Made by a program: the position numbers and the translations under genes. Below the pieces are notes generated by a model. It was not told the origin of the DNA. It ran no database searches and saw only the letters and a program-made list of their open reading frames with translations. A stretch of 64,000 bases of DNA from Laguncularia racemosa (taxonomy: Eukaryota > Streptophyta > Magnoliopsida > Myrtales > Combretaceae), in assembly GCA_037954665.1 (NCBI GenBank), contig JBBMOL010000116.1, positions 1,516,807-1,580,806 of the forward strand. The letters run 5' to 3'. Positions 12,701 through 24,020 of this stretch are shown here, piece after piece (the first letter of the stretch is position 1; each line of letters begins with the position of its first letter).

Positions 12701-14966
12701 TTCTTCCTCTTCGCTCTCTTAACCATAACTTCTCTCCTTATTTCTTTACTAGACCTTCTTTGCCCTTCGGACCTCTCCACTTTCTTATTTCCTTTTCTCA
12801 TTTCTCTTCACTCTTCCTTAGGCTATCTTTAGGAATGTACATATTTCAAAATTTCCCATTTAACTCTTTATGTTTTTCCTTCTTATTAGACATCTTGCAT
12901 TTTCCTTTTCTACTTCTTATCTCCTACTCACAAAACCCCACTTACACACCTTACACACACACACCGGCACATACCTACACATACATGCACACAATCATAC
13001 CTCGTACACGATCACAAACACATACAGCTGCACTTTATAACCCTCTCTTCTCTTCCTCGTGCACACCTTCTCTTCTCTCACACACATAATATCCTTAACT
13101 TCTTCTCCTCAATTGGACATCTTTATTTCCTTATTTCTTCCTTTTTCCATTTCAACATCCAGCCACTCCCATTTAATCTCTTGTCGTCCTCTCTAGCTTA
13201 CATATATATGCATACATTTATTTATGATTTTTCTCTACTGGAACACCAAACCATGCACACACACACACGTATTCTCTTGTTACTAGCCATGGATTTCTAT
13301 TATGTCATTGGCTCTCTACTTCTCTTTTTTATCTTCCCCAACTGGGCACCTTTCATTCCCTTGCTTCTAGATGCTTAGACATTGTCATTGGGACTAGATC
13401 ACGTTGGACACTTTTCTCATTGGGATGTTGTGAGTCTTCTCACTGTTTGTTGTTGTTGTTGTTGTCCATATCATCCATCTCTTCACCTGGAATGTGGCTT
13501 ACTTCAACTGGATGCTTGATCATATCATGCCATGCCTTCTCACCAGGGAGCTAGAGCACGCCATGCCATCTTCATCTTCGCTGCTACTGTTGCGATTGTT
13601 GCTATCGCTATTGCTGCTGCTGTTAGGGTCACCGTTGTTGCGGTTCTCCTCCCTTATTTCCTTTCATTTGTGAGCTCTCTTAGCCTCAACCATTTTCTTC
13701 CCCTGTTGGCTATGTCTTCTCTCCCTTCTTGTATTCATTTATGATAAGAAAGCTAGTAGGCATATGTTAAGCTTGGCGTCAAATACAACCAATTTAGGCC
13801 CTTCTAGTTATCCGAATTGTAAGTTGTAAAATGCCTACAACAAGTAGAAGCTTGAAGTTGTCCATGAAGATGTTTATTCCTTTTTTCCATCAAGTTGTGT
13901 CTTTGAATGCCCTATACGTACAACACTGTGTATTTGCCAATGGCCATTGGGTCTCTACTAGGTGTCTCTTACACTCGATTGTTAGGGATGTGGAATCTAA
14001 TACCCCGAAGCCAGCTTTAGCCTCAATGTACCCTTAAACTGCACTAAGAACAGCAGATCCCTTTTCCTTTTTATCACCCCCTCAGCTTGATGATCTCAAC
14101 CGATTTAAGCTTTCACAAATCGCCTTCAACTATAATAACTCACCTAAATTAAGCAAGGACTTAGGGTTTGCATTCTAGTTCGAACGTGATTCATTATTCT
14201 TCGTCATCATGTTCCTTTAGATTAGAAATGACTTCGTATGCCTCAGCAACCTTATCATTCCTACAAAGATACCTCACAAGGCAGCATACGGAGCCGTCTC
14301 CAGCTTCTTACCATTTGATTTCATCAACTGGCAGCGCCACCCAACAGACTCGGGAAGCACAATCTAAATCTTGACAAACCCGTCATCTCAAGCGGTTGTA
14401 GCTTGAGAGTCATCAACTCTAATGGCAAAGGCGATGACTAGTGAGCGTTTTCCAGTTGATTGAGCCCGTTCGATATGCTTCGAGTGTTTTACTATGCTGT
14501 GATAATGGAGAAAATGGAGAGGGGAAAGGTAGAGTGGGACTTACATGTGGAGTTAATGTGGGAGTGGGAAGAGAGAGTGATGGAGAGAGTGAATGAGGGA
14601 GAGAAGGAGAAAGGACAGAGGACAGGGCTCCACTAGCATCAAGGAGGGATGATATGAAAACAAGTGGAAGGAAGAAGGAAGGAATGAAGAAGAAGGGAAG
14701 AAAGAGTAAGGTTGCGTCTGGGTAGTGAGGATGGATGGTGCCATCAGAAGAAGAAGAAGAAGAAAAAGAAAAAGAAAAGGAAGAAAGAAGAAGTAGGGGA
14801 CGGAGGTGATGGTGACGGATAACATGATCAGGTGTGGTTGATGGGATGGTGGCCTGCTGTGCACCGACTGCCCTTGACGTGGACAATAGAGGGGATAAAA
14901 CAGAACAATAAAGCAGTCGGTTTATTTATTTTTATTTTTTTATTCTTTATTTTTTTTGTTGTTACA
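9732..14966 (-). repeat. Z 5' LTR, right segment after the A1 insertion
   Basis: It starts with the second copy of the A1 target site (GTAAC, 9732-9736) and ends at TTACA (14966). The last 1.8 kb matches 1-1763. It is followed by AAGAT, which is also found in G1's 5' LTR at 17875-17879, so Z inserted into the G1 3' LTR there. Contents include AT-rich text at 10600-10900, a CA/CAT-rich tract at about 11980-12615 and a purine-rich tract at 14510-14790. No gene was found in this 5.2 kb. Confidence 0.55.
11980..12615. repeat. ACACAT/CACATAC-rich degenerate minisatellite in the Z LTR
   Basis: This is a dense, irregular run of ACACATAC, CACCTTCC and CCATATACATACAC words. It opens long frames translating to His/Thr/Tyr/Pro-rich strings (11805-12254 and 12097-13089), which are composition artefacts. 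A shorter CA-rich stretch recurs at about 12940-13030. Confidence 0.8.
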
Positions 14967-15085
14967 AAGATATTAAACAAATTTTCTCGAGGTCTAATTA
15001 TTTAAAGAGGACCCTCATCGCCAAATTTTGTAACCCTTTAGCTTTTGCCCTAGTGATGGGTCCTGTAGGTATATGATTCCTATCA
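14967..15085 (-). repeat. G1 3' LTR remnant (119 bp)
   Basis: It aligns closely with 17875-17993 (shared TCTCGAGGT, AGAGGACCCTCATCG, GGGTCCTGTAGGTATATGA). Its inner end is TATCA at 15085, next to a purine-rich priming tract on the minus strand. It is cut by Z at the shared AAGAT. Confidence 0.85.
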
Positions 15086-16089
15086 TCTCCTCGAGCCTTA
15101 GGGAGATTTGCCCTCAAACTTGATGGGTCTTCATGAACATCATCGGGTAAATATAGTGATAGGTTTATAACATAAAATGTAGTAGAAACTCTATATCCTT
15201 CTAGCAATTTATTTGTAAAAAGATCACTGTAGTTATCCAATACCTAAGATACCAAAGGGGGTAGATGCTTTTGCCCCTCCATCTCTAGGATATACCTCAT
15301 TTGCAATAAATATAATGGTCTATCATCTGCTATAGCCTTCCCTAACTCAAACTGTCCTACCAATAAGGTCTTCTTCTTCCTAGTTTTGCTTATATGTCTT
15401 TGAACCTCTTAGTCCTCTGAAGGTTTACTCATCTACCTCTGAACTTTTTAGACCTTTGAAGGTTTATTTATATACCTCTGAACCTCTTGGTCCTCTGAAG
15501 GTTGACTCATCTGCCTCTGAACCTTTTGGTCTTCTAAAGGCTGACTCATCTACTTCTGAACCTCTTGGACCTCTAATGGTGACATTGGGTTCAACACTAT
15601 ACGTTTACCCTCCCATTGGAACATATAAGTATTTCTACAGCCATCATGCAAAACCCCCTTTTCATACAACCAAGGCCTACTAAGCAATATATGGGATGCA
15701 CACATGAGAAGGATATCACATACAATTTCATCATGATATTTATCCCCTATACTGAAAGGTACCCTAGACCTCTAGGTAACATGGAGACTCTCCTACTCAC
15801 TTAGCCAATGTAATTTATAGGGTTTTGGATGTGGGGTAGTTACAAGTTTCAATTTCCATACTAATGATGTAGCCACTACATTAGTACAACTACCACCATC
15901 AATAATAATAGCACATAGATTACCTTGTACTCTATAAAAGGTGTGAAACAAGTTTTCTCTCTACTCATCATCAATGGTAAGAAAAGAAGTCAAAGTTCGA
16001 CTTAATACATTAGTAAATAAATACAAATCACCTCCCTCCTGATTATTGGCATCATTGACAAGTCTCCCATTCACAATAACATTAGACAT
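14998..16089 (-). pseudogene. G1 gag start fused to protease and C-terminal tail
   Basis: On the minus strand the ATG at 16089 begins MSNVIVNGRLVNDANN, like F's MSNDSVNGGIGNEANS. After about 20 residues it jumps to a protease-like domain: IIIDGGSCTNVVA near 15915-15880, then PYKLHWLSE, CASHILL and RNTYMF, with stop codons. An acidic repeated stretch follows (several SKPSEDQEVQ-like copies, about 15600-15400). Then come a remnant of the RT-entry region (VLDNYSDLFTNKLLEG) and directly YRVSTTFYVINLS, which is normally the integrase C-terminus. The tail (14998-15240 frame) crosses the priming tract and reads PTGPITRAKAKGLQNL inside the LTR. Thus RT, RNase H and the integrase core are cleanly deleted. 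Confidence 0.75.
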
Positions 16090-17116
16090 AGTTGATGAAT
16101 TGATTTGTTGAACTACAAAGACAATTTAAGGCAAGTGTAATATACCTCACAATCACCCCTTCACAATAACCATACTTTCACATCTTCACTCACTTCAAAC
16201 ATAAAGTATGCTCCACTTAAGCTTCACACACCCACGGCACACTTACAATCACGACAACAATACAAGTAGAAGCAATAATGAATACTTCTCCAAATGGTAA
16301 GTTAATGACTCCAACTAATCAAAGTGTGTTTAAAGGATGAATACATAATAACTCCCACACTTAATGATTGCTTTTGAAATTCAAAATTTAACCACAATAC
16401 ACACTCTTCTACACACACACACTTCACTATGGCACAACATACACATACAACCATGGTGTAGCACCTCTCCACTACAATACACACATACACTACACCACAT
16501 TGCAACCCCTTCACTATACACTCACTTTGCCAACATACACAACTCTGCCACAATGTAAGCAGGAATCACAACACACACATACACTCTAATTCATAGCCAC
16601 AACAACAATGGAACAATTAATGAAGGCTTCTCCAAATGGTAAGAAACAATTCAAAAAATAGTTCAAGTGTATTAAGGTTAACAACACACAATAACTTCTT
16701 AAACTTAAAGTTTTTTTTTGAATTCAAATTGTTTCCAAATTCTCTACGGCAAGGATAGCAATTCTGAAAATTATGTACTCCAATTTCTGAATTCTTGTAA
16801 GGAAAGAATAATGCAACAATCAACACTACTCAAATGATGGAATTCAAATTCAAAGATTTCCCCTTCTTCCACTCACAACCCAATCACGGTAAGGATGCAA
16901 GCTGATTTCAACACTTCACAATACTTCAATTAAAGATCAAGCAAGCAATTCAAAGAACAATTCAACACAAGACTTCAAATTTCTCTTCACACAATCTAAT
17001 TTTGGTCTTAAAGGATCAAGAACCCTAAATCCTAATTGTGATTCACAAAATTCCCTTCTCTAAACCTTGCTTTGATACCAAAAAGTAGGATGTGCTCTAA
17101 TAGAAAAAAAAAAGTA
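16090..17116 (-). other. G1 leader (GT-rich on the minus strand) and primer binding site
   Basis: About 1 kb, non-coding. On the plus strand it contains CA/CAC-rich words at 16190-16590 (GT-rich in the sense of the element), as in F's leader at 49100-49420. TTTGATACCA near 17071-17080 is the complement of TGGTATCAAA. Between it and the LTR end is a local duplication (GTAGGATGTGC then GTATGATGTGC around an A run, 17086-17125). Confidence 0.65.
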
Positions 17117-17993
17117 TGATGTGCCTTACAATTCCAATTGCAAACACACCAATACAAGTGCATGATCACTAAAACAATCCCACAAAGGCGTGATCAATAA
17201 CCAACACTTGAACCCTAATTCATGTGGATTCAAATGGTGATGATGCTAAATTGTGATGAGGAATAATGCAATTGTATAATAAGTAAAGAATAATAATGTA
17301 AATGAACCGAATTCCACTCAAATTGACTTGAATCAAATCTGAATAAAAATAAGAACCCTAATTCACATGAAAGATAACATGTAACATAACCAATTATATC
17401 TAGACATGATGCACTAGAAAAACAATTGGTAGCAACTAGAGAAAGATTGATAGTACTCACAATCACCTCAAGCTAATCTCGCCACAATTTCACAAGTGAA
17501 ATGATAAGAGTAAGGTTTGCATGCAATGACTCTCCTCATGGCAAAAGATGTATTTTCTTAAGTTCAAAAAGCTAATTCTAAACCCTACTTAGCAAGTATT
17601 TTATACTTTCTCTAATTAAGGTTAAAACAACAAAAACCAAATTACAAATAAAACCAACAAGTAACCGGTCCTAAATCAACAAAAGAAAATTACAAATAAA
17701 TCCTTAAAATGGTCATTTCTTCACTTCCATGGACCAATTGTTAGATTGGTTGTTCTTTGATTTATGTAGGTCTATGAATAACCCACAAATTGAGCTTTAG
17801 AGAATTTATTCACCGTCCTATAAAAACCGACAAGTGTACCCGCTAGAATGCACAACAAATATATAATAGAAAAGAAGATACTAAACAAATATTCTCGAGG
17901 TTTAATTGTTTAAAGAGGACCCTCATCGTCAAATTTTGTAACCCTTTGGCTCTTGCCCTAGTGATGGGTCCTGTAGGTATATGACTCCTATTA
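17117..17993 (-). repeat. G1 5' LTR (877 bp)
   Basis: Runs from TGATGTGCC (17117) to TATTA (17993; TATCA in the other copy). A TATA-like box is present on the minus strand (complement near 17595-17606, within GCAAGTATTTTATACTTTC). It is related to the F LTRs, to solo LTR G2 and to the fragment at 63212. The last 88 bp or so encode the GPITRARAKGLQNL tail. Confidence 0.8.
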
Positions 17994-18753
17994 TATAAGA
18001 TGGAAACAATGTAGAATACTTCTATTATCATGATGATTAAGTGAAAAATGTCATTTGAAGTCTTAGAACATTATTGGAAGCTTGTTTATTTATAGAGTAT
18101 TATAGTAATAATAATAGTTTAGCATTTATGCTGTTTATAACTTATTTTATATTGATGTATTAAGACAACCTTGAAGTAGTATGTAGTTTGTAAATGAGAC
18201 TCGATTAAGTCACTTATCCATGATGTCAATTTTTTATCTTGATTGGGGTTAACGGTTATTGCAAGTTATGTAGATTTAGAAGATTTAGGAGTCTTAATAT
18301 ACCTTTACTTTGTAAGGATCCATGGCGAATTGTAACATCCTAAGTTTTGAGGTGTTATAACATCCTTTTGTTCCCAAAGGGCAATGACAATAGCTTTAAC
18401 CCAAATCTCCAAGCAACTCACCAATGCCTAATCTTGCTTCTTTTTTCTATATTTTTTTTTTATTTTTCCTCAAAAAATCTAATTTTTTTTCTTATTTTCC
18501 TTATGATTGTTGCTACTAGCACTCAAATTATGTTTGCATGCATCATTTTCTTGTGAATTAAAGTATTTGTGACTTAATCTTAGAAGGGATTTTCTATTGA
18601 CATGTTCTAAGTTTACTTCTTAAGCTATGAGCTAATATGTTTTGTTTCTCTTTCTTTTTTGGTTAACAACTTTCATTAGTGTTACATTTTATTATTATTT
18701 TTTTCTTTATGGCCAATACTTAAAGTATAGACATCCCATGTGCCAAGTTTTGT
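17994..18753. other. No gene; possible start of a decayed LTR at 18331
   Basis: AT-rich sequence without a convincing ORF. At 18331 TGTAACATCCTAAGTTTTGAGG resembles the TGTAATGC.. terminus of the B and C LTRs and may be a relic LTR edge, but no partner was found. The 18347-18556 ORF is T-rich and unsupported. Confidence 0.35.
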
Positions 18754-18841
18754 GGTCGGAAAATCCACTAAAATAATATTGTTTTTGAAAAGTAATCGCA
18801 AAATAAGGTACTTAGAAAATTTATTCTAAAAATAGGTGGTA
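18754..18841 (+). repeat. Left terminal inverted repeat
   Basis: Complementary, with about one mismatch in six, to 22082-22165. Shared core: AAATCCA, AAAATAATAT, TTTTTGAAAA, AAATAAGGTAC. Confidence 0.7.
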
Positions 18842-19329
18842 AAGGGGCGGACACAGTCTGTACCTTCAATACATATTGTATTGCAGGTGCGGGTGCAGGC
18901 ATGGACACAATTTGCGCCTTCAACGATTTGCTTAATTTTTTTAATAGATTTTAAATCAATATGTATAATTTTTAAAATTATGATTTTTTTTTTGCTATTC
19001 GTATGTGAACTTTTAATTTATTTTTAAAATAAAAAATTTTAATTTGAGAAAACTTATCATTGGAAAAAAAAATTTAATCATGCAAAGAAAATCATAAATA
19101 AACTTTGTGAAAAGAATTATAAAAAAAATATAGAAACAATTGTTAAAAGCAATTATAAAGGTGTAGATATAAAAATAGGGAAAAAAAATAATTTATTAGA
19201 TAGTGTTAATAAATTTATCAATTTCAAATAATAATTTACTTGAATCACAAATTTTAATGAAAGATTTACATATCAAATAAATAAGATAAAATAGTATTCT
19301 ATCCCCATTATTCATTCTCCTAGTAAATT

Positions 19330-20690
19330 GTCTTGCTAGTCAAGAAAATGCGTCTATAGGCTCTCTTGATGGCCTTGAGTGTAGAGCAAGAGAAGTTTGT
19401 GACTCTTGTGTTAGATGGTACTGGGGGGCATCGTCAAAGATATGGGAAGGCACTAGACTCTAATTTGTAGTACACTATAAAGATTCATCCTGATACATTG
19501 GTTGCTTACTAGAGTGTCTCTTTTGTGGAGCTATTGGTATAGGGATAGGACCACTAATAAAATAATGATGTGGTGTGATGTATGTGTTAGGCATTACGGC
19601 TGAGCTATCATCCATCACATTAGCATCTAGTGGGAACTATTGGTCCTATATTGGATATTCTTGTGCCTTAACCTAATTTTGAGGTTGTCTACATCCCATG
19701 GTTCTATGGCATGTTGGAATTGGTTGTTGTTGTTGCCACATGTCAATAGGTTGTGCCTCTACCTCAACTTCCACGCCATGATCTTGATGTGCTTATAGGT
19801 ATAGTGTTACTTAGTGATCTTGGTGAGCTTGTGGGTTGATGATGCACATGATGAAATGAAAAAGTGAAAAATGGTTGAGGAAGTACTTGCTCATCATTTT
19901 CCTTATTGAGAGCATCCTAATAAGACTTAGCAACATGGGTTAGGTAATACTACTTGTCTAGCCTCGTCCTCTAGCATACAACTAATGGAGCTCTAGCCTC
20001 TATAATAACTTTGTATCAGGTCACAAGTGTTATGTATGGGAATCTATCCCATGCCCAAATTTATAGTAGTATCATTGCCCCTCTAATCTCAAGAGCTGAT
20101 GTAACAAATGCAACATAAAGCTGATGATATAACTAAGGTGAACATGTGGACCTCAACTATACATCCTTGTCACATTTAGATGCTCTAGCAATAGTAGAAA
20201 CATGTTATGTATGAGGGAGCTAGTGTTAGTAAAGATAAATCCACCAAGTAGCTATAAGATATATGCTCGTGTATGATACAAAACTTGCTCTCCACTGGTG
20301 TGGTTTAGTAGGAACTAGTACAAATCTCGAAGCCACATCATACTAATGTGCCCCCATACTACTAGGACTTGGCCTCACTTTGAGTAACCTCTCACATGTG
20401 GCAATCTATCTAAGGAACTACTTATTGTCACTACCTAACCATCAATTAGGAGCCCTAGCTGAACCTCAATATCTTATAAGGTGATTGTGAACTCCCTAGT
20501 CAGCATGTGAAATGTGTGTATCTTTAGACTCCACTACTTAACCAAGGTAGTTATCATATGTCAATTTAGCTGTATGAAGGGTAGGCGACTTAAACCTTGA
20601 AATCTCATTAACTGTAGAAATGACTCCATTCGAAGATCTATAGGGATAATGTTCTCGATGCACCGAAATGATAACTTGCGCCGTTAAACA
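19330..20690 (-). pseudogene. Plant mobile domain (PMD, MAIL1/PP7L-long-form type) gene relic
   Basis: Minus-strand translation of 20557-20425 gives HMITTLVK-stop-W followed by HTFHMLTREFTITL and VQLGLLIDG, the N-terminal hallmark of the PMD family (remembered consensus: ALVERWRPETHTFHLP.GE.TITLQDVA.QLGLP.DG). Further on are LLLEHLNVTRMYS (near 20190-20150) and WAWDRFP (complement of 20037-20063), the last a strong family signature. The C-terminal third (about 19330-19900) is low-complexity, His/Pro/Gln-rich text as in PMD proteins. Several in-frame stops (TAA, TAG, TGA at positions expected to be Gln, Arg or Trp) and small frame changes make it a pseudogene. PMD occurs both in host genes (MAIN, MAIL1) and inside plant transposons. 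The flanking inverted repeats favour the latter. Confidence 0.75.
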
Positions 20691-20979
20691 ACAAGCTATG
20701 TTGATTCTAAAAGTTAAGAAGTGAAATGTTGTACTATTGGTAATGGAATATAAAGTGATCAACAAGTTACATGTCATTTACCTCACCATCCTAGATAGCC
20801 TATGAATAATGTCTTTCTTGCTACATTAAAATGGATTGATTGAAGGGTCTAGGCTTCATCTAATGTGCACAACAAAAACAAAATATGTTAGCATTATACA
20901 AGTAACAATTTGACATAGTCGCCCAAAGTTTTTCTATCACCAGCATAGCTAAATAATCAGCTAATACAAAATTATTTAC

Positions 20980-21320
20980 CAATTAATTAATAACAAAACA
21001 AGTTTACAACAATTTAAATAATAAACCGATATATTACATTAATATTAATACGGAATTTTTACTAATTATTTTTTTAACGATTAATTAATAACAAAACAAG
21101 TTTACAACAATTTATATAATAACCCAAGATATTACATTAATATTAATACAGAATTTTTACTAATAATTTTTTTTATTGATTAATGAATAACAAAAGAAGT
21201 TTACAACAATTTAAATAGTAACCGAAGATATTACATTAATATTAATATGAAATTTTTACTAATTAATTTTTTAACGATTAATTAATAACAAAAAAAATTT
21301 ACAATCATTTAAATAATAAA
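20980..21320. repeat. 98-bp tandem repeat, about 3.5 copies
   Basis: The word TAACAAAACAAGTTTACAA recurs at 20991, 21089, 21188 and 21286 (the last two diverged), a period of 98-99 bp. Each unit also carries TTACATTAATATTAATA and AATTTTTACTAAT. It lies inside the inverted-repeat element. Confidence 0.9.
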
Positions 21321-22081
21321 CTAAAATTTTACACTTAAAAATAATTTGTTCTTTTTAGTGTGCATAATGTTGATCTTCTTCGCATGTTACATATAACAAT
21401 ATTTACATAAATCATGTCTAATACACTATAAACTAATAATAATTACTAGTATTTTAATAAAAACAGAAGACCATGAAGAATTATAGCCAATGTTTTGTGG
21501 ATTGACGAAATGTAACATAATAGGAAATTTTTTTTTTATGAAAATAGCGTACCAAAATATAGCCTAATCAAGCTTTGTTATTGAAGAAATTGAGAAGATC
21601 TCTTATTGATTTTCACTATACTTCTTGTAAATGTACAAGCTTTTCTTCTTCTATTCAGGAAATCTGCATAAAAATTAAAGCAATAAAGGAGAAAGAGTGC
21701 TAGAGGGAAAAAAAGAGAGATGGAGGAAGTGAGGAAGTGAGTTGCCAAATTTATAATTCACAATGTCAATGAAATAATTTTGTTCTATCCATTCAAGTTC
21801 ACATGTTGTGATACTATGCAAATTTGCAGTATCACTTTATAATACTTTTTATAGGTTTGTAGGAGAAAATGAAATTATTGGATAATGGGGAAAGTTGGAA
21901 TATTATTGGATGGTGAGGATGTTGGTAGAAAAAAATTACTCGAAGTACTTACTTGAAGGTGCATACATGGTTCATGTTTTCAATACAAATTGTATTGTTT
22001 GAAGGCATAGATACGGTTTGTGGCTTCAATTTTGCCAATTTTAGCTCAACTAAAGGCGCATTCTAAGCTCATGTCTTTACA
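21321..22081. other. No gene; right subterminal part of the inverted-repeat element
   Basis: AT-rich sequence with no coding signal on either strand. Around 21960-22030 it is weakly inverted to 18850-18930. Confidence 0.4.
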
Positions 22082-22165
22082 ATCTATTTTTTAAATAAAT
22101 TTTTTAGGTACCTTATTTCACAATTATTTTTCAAAAATGATATTATTTTAATGGATTTCCCCACC
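22082..22165 (-). repeat. Right terminal inverted repeat
   Basis: Inverted partner of 18754-18841; plus-strand text GGTACCTTATTTCACAATTA then GATTTCCCCACC. Confidence 0.7.
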
Positions 22166-22499
22166 TAATTATTTTGCCATTTGCTAATCTCAAACACCAC
22201 CACCTACACTACTAATGTTATTATATACATATTTGTTTAAATAGATAATATAACATGTATGTATTTTGCCCCTTATCCATAATATATGTCCAACTTATTA
22301 TCTTATTTAAACCCTTATTTCATTTACACTTATCACCAATATCTCCCTATGAACATATTAAAGTGCACTAGAATCTACTATTCGAATTTCCGCTATATAA
22401 TGAGCCAGGTTACTAATTTATATCCCTATTCAAATTTGTTACCCCATGCTCTTCGTTGCTATGAACTAGTTTTATTGCCCAAAACTAATAATTAAAAAA
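22166..22499. other. No recognisable feature
   Basis: AT-rich sequence between the inverted-repeat element and the tandem array. A 69-codon ORF (22286-22495) has no recognisable content. Confidence 0.4.
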
Positions 22500-23353
22500 C
22501 TTAAGGACATCACAAGTCGAATGATACTTTTCCATATATATGGTAGACACTAGAAAGCTCATGTTTACTGACTTTTTCATTGTGTATGGCTCGTGCAACC
22601 ACGAGCATTTTTATGCCGCAAGTATGATGGACTCATCATTGTCTGAGATTCTATTTCTATATTTAGCATATTTATTTAAAAATTATTGGGTATGCATCTT
22701 CTATTTTCTTTGAAGATAAATAAATTTGTAATCAATTTTATATTTTCCATGAAAGCTAAAATTAATACGATTAATTTATTTCCTTTTTTTCTCAAATTAT
22801 TTAAATTAGTAAAAATAAAGTCAAAAGCGTTTGTAGTCTTGGTGGTTTTATTGCCAAAATGGTGAATATCGATTATGGAAAATGTTAGGGTGACCAAGAC
22901 AAATTACAAGGCCTAGTGATTTTATTGCCATATGCGTAGTCGTTGCACGGACATTTCTGCCTTCAAGCGTACTGGATTTCTTGTTATGTAAGATCCCATT
23001 TTCTTTGTCTACGAAATATAATATAACAACTATTGGGTATGCATCTTCTATTTTCTTTAAAGACAAATAAATTTGTAATCAATTATATATTTTCCAAGAA
23101 AATGAAATGCAATACAATCATTTTATTTTTTTTTCTTTATGCTATTTAAATTAGTAAAAATAATGTCAAAAGTGTCTATAGTCTAGTGGCTTTGGTGTCG
23201 GAAAAGGAAAACTTATGGATTATGAAAATTGATTGTGTGATGGAGACAGAAATCATGAGCAAGGTGAGATGATAATTTGCCATACACATGGTCAACATAA
23301 GGAAGCTCATTTTTTTCCGGACATTTCTATGCCTTAGGATTTGTCATTATCTA
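22500..23353. repeat. Tandem (satellite-like) array, left half, units of about 350 bp
   Basis: TATGCATCTTCTATTTTCTT recurs at 22691 and 23038 (347 bp apart). Units share CCATATAC/TGGT...CTCATGTTT, GGACATTTCT, AAGATCCCATTTTC, AATTTGTAATCAATTATATA and AAATTAGTAAAAATAA in the same order. The array is interrupted by B at 23353, and further units follow at 60379. It was therefore at least four units long before the B insertion. ORFs here (22676-22897, 23066-22848) are repeats of each other and not genes. Confidence 0.8.
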
Positions 23354-23978
23354 TGTAATGCTCCAAAATTTGAACATGTTATGGTCTGTCATGTGTTCTT
23401 ATTTCTTAGAGACATATAAAGGCTCAATCGCCATTATTTTCTAATACTTATATTTATATACTCTTGATAATAATCATAAATCAACTACTACATAATAAAA
23501 ATTAATAAAATTTTCCATTTTTAATAATAAGTTATCAACATTTTTATCAAATTAAATAGTGGAAGTGATTAATACTCACTTATAATAAAAATTCTCAAAA
23601 TGATTGAATAAGAAATTTAACATATGTCTTTCCTTAGTTTATCCACTAATAATTATAATAGACGTATACTACATTCTTTTCATTATTCTGATTTTGAGTT
23701 GTTTCCCCTAGGGTTTCAATATATCCCACAATTTCTCCTATAGTATTTGTAGCTAAAAAAATTTCTCACAAGGGGTGAGTTAATGCCTAATATAATGCAT
23801 AGCTATACATACACACACATGCCATGCTAAAAGCAATAACAGATGTAAGATGCAACATAATATTTATGCATAATTTTATTCATCTTTCATAATCTTTAAC
23901 CGATGTACAATCACATCTTAAACTTCATCACACATAACATTCACAAACATCCTTTCACAATCCTTCCACAAACAATAT

Positions 23979-24020
<42 letters not shown>

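Larger units (their letters stand above)
1..14966 (-). mobile_element. Z: large-LTR, non-coding LTR retrotransposon (LARD-like), left end outside window
   Basis: Positions 1-1763 and 13148-14966 are diverged direct copies of one sequence, and both end in TTGTTACA. After the left copy comes a pyrimidine run followed by GTTTCGTTCCCGAAAC, the usual boundary of a minus-strand gypsy 3' LTR and polypurine tract. A degenerate primer binding site at 2643-2652 is followed by an LTR start at 2660 (TATCACACCC, expected TGTCACACCC). Read this way the right LTR is 2660-14966, about 5.7 kb after removing A1 (3115-9731), and the interior is only 1764-2659. No gag or pol was found inside, so it resembles large retrotransposon derivatives that move using another element's proteins. 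The model is inferred because the left LTR runs off the window. Confidence 0.6.
14967..17993 (-). mobile_element. G1: internally deleted gypsy element (gag start + protease + tail only)
   Basis: Minus-strand element. 5' LTR 17117-17993, primer binding site near 17070-17080 (TGGTATCAAAGC on the minus strand), short coding remnant 14998-16089, and a 3' LTR truncated at 14967 by the Z insertion. Most of gag and all of RT, RNase H and integrase are missing. LTR, leader and gag start resemble element F. The other 3' LTR half, matching about 17117-17874, should lie left of the window beyond Z. Confidence 0.8.
18754..22165. mobile_element. DNA-transposon-like element with long terminal inverted repeats carrying a PMD relic
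   Basis: The ends are inverted copies of about 80 bp. The left end reads GGTCGGAAAATCC, then AATAAGGTAC. The right end, read on the minus strand, gives GGTGGGGAAATCC, then AATAAGGTAC. Weaker inverted similarity (CCTTCAATAC..TTGTATTG..) continues for another 100 bp. Inside are a plant-mobile-domain relic on the minus strand and a 98-bp tandem repeat. No transposase and no convincing 8-9-bp target duplication were seen. Long inverted ends plus a captured domain suggest a Mutator-like (MULE) derivative. This is inference. Confidence 0.6.

Noticed and set aside
11805..13089. Long overlapping ORFs (149 and 330 codons) rich in His, Thr, Tyr and Pro
   Set aside because: They read through a CACATAC-type minisatellite in several frames at once. 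The composition is that of the repeat, with no domain or start context.
14419..14886. 155-codon minus-strand ORF rich in Ser, Pro, Phe and Leu
   Set aside because: It is the complement of a purine-rich LTR tract. The equivalent tract at 1325-1650 does not keep the frame.
14967..18000. G1 as an intact small protein-coding gene (aspartic protease)
   Set aside because: LTRs, primer site and stop codons in the protease show a decayed retroelement.
18331..18360. LTR start TGTAACATCCTAAGTTTTGA as edge of a further element
   Set aside because: Looks like a Tekay-type LTR start, but no partner LTR, primer site or target duplication was found, so it is kept only as a note.
22676..23066. Two minus-strand ORFs (73 and 72 codons) as paralogous small genes
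   Set aside because: They fall in tandem repeat units, start and stop at different points of the unit, and are AT-rich.
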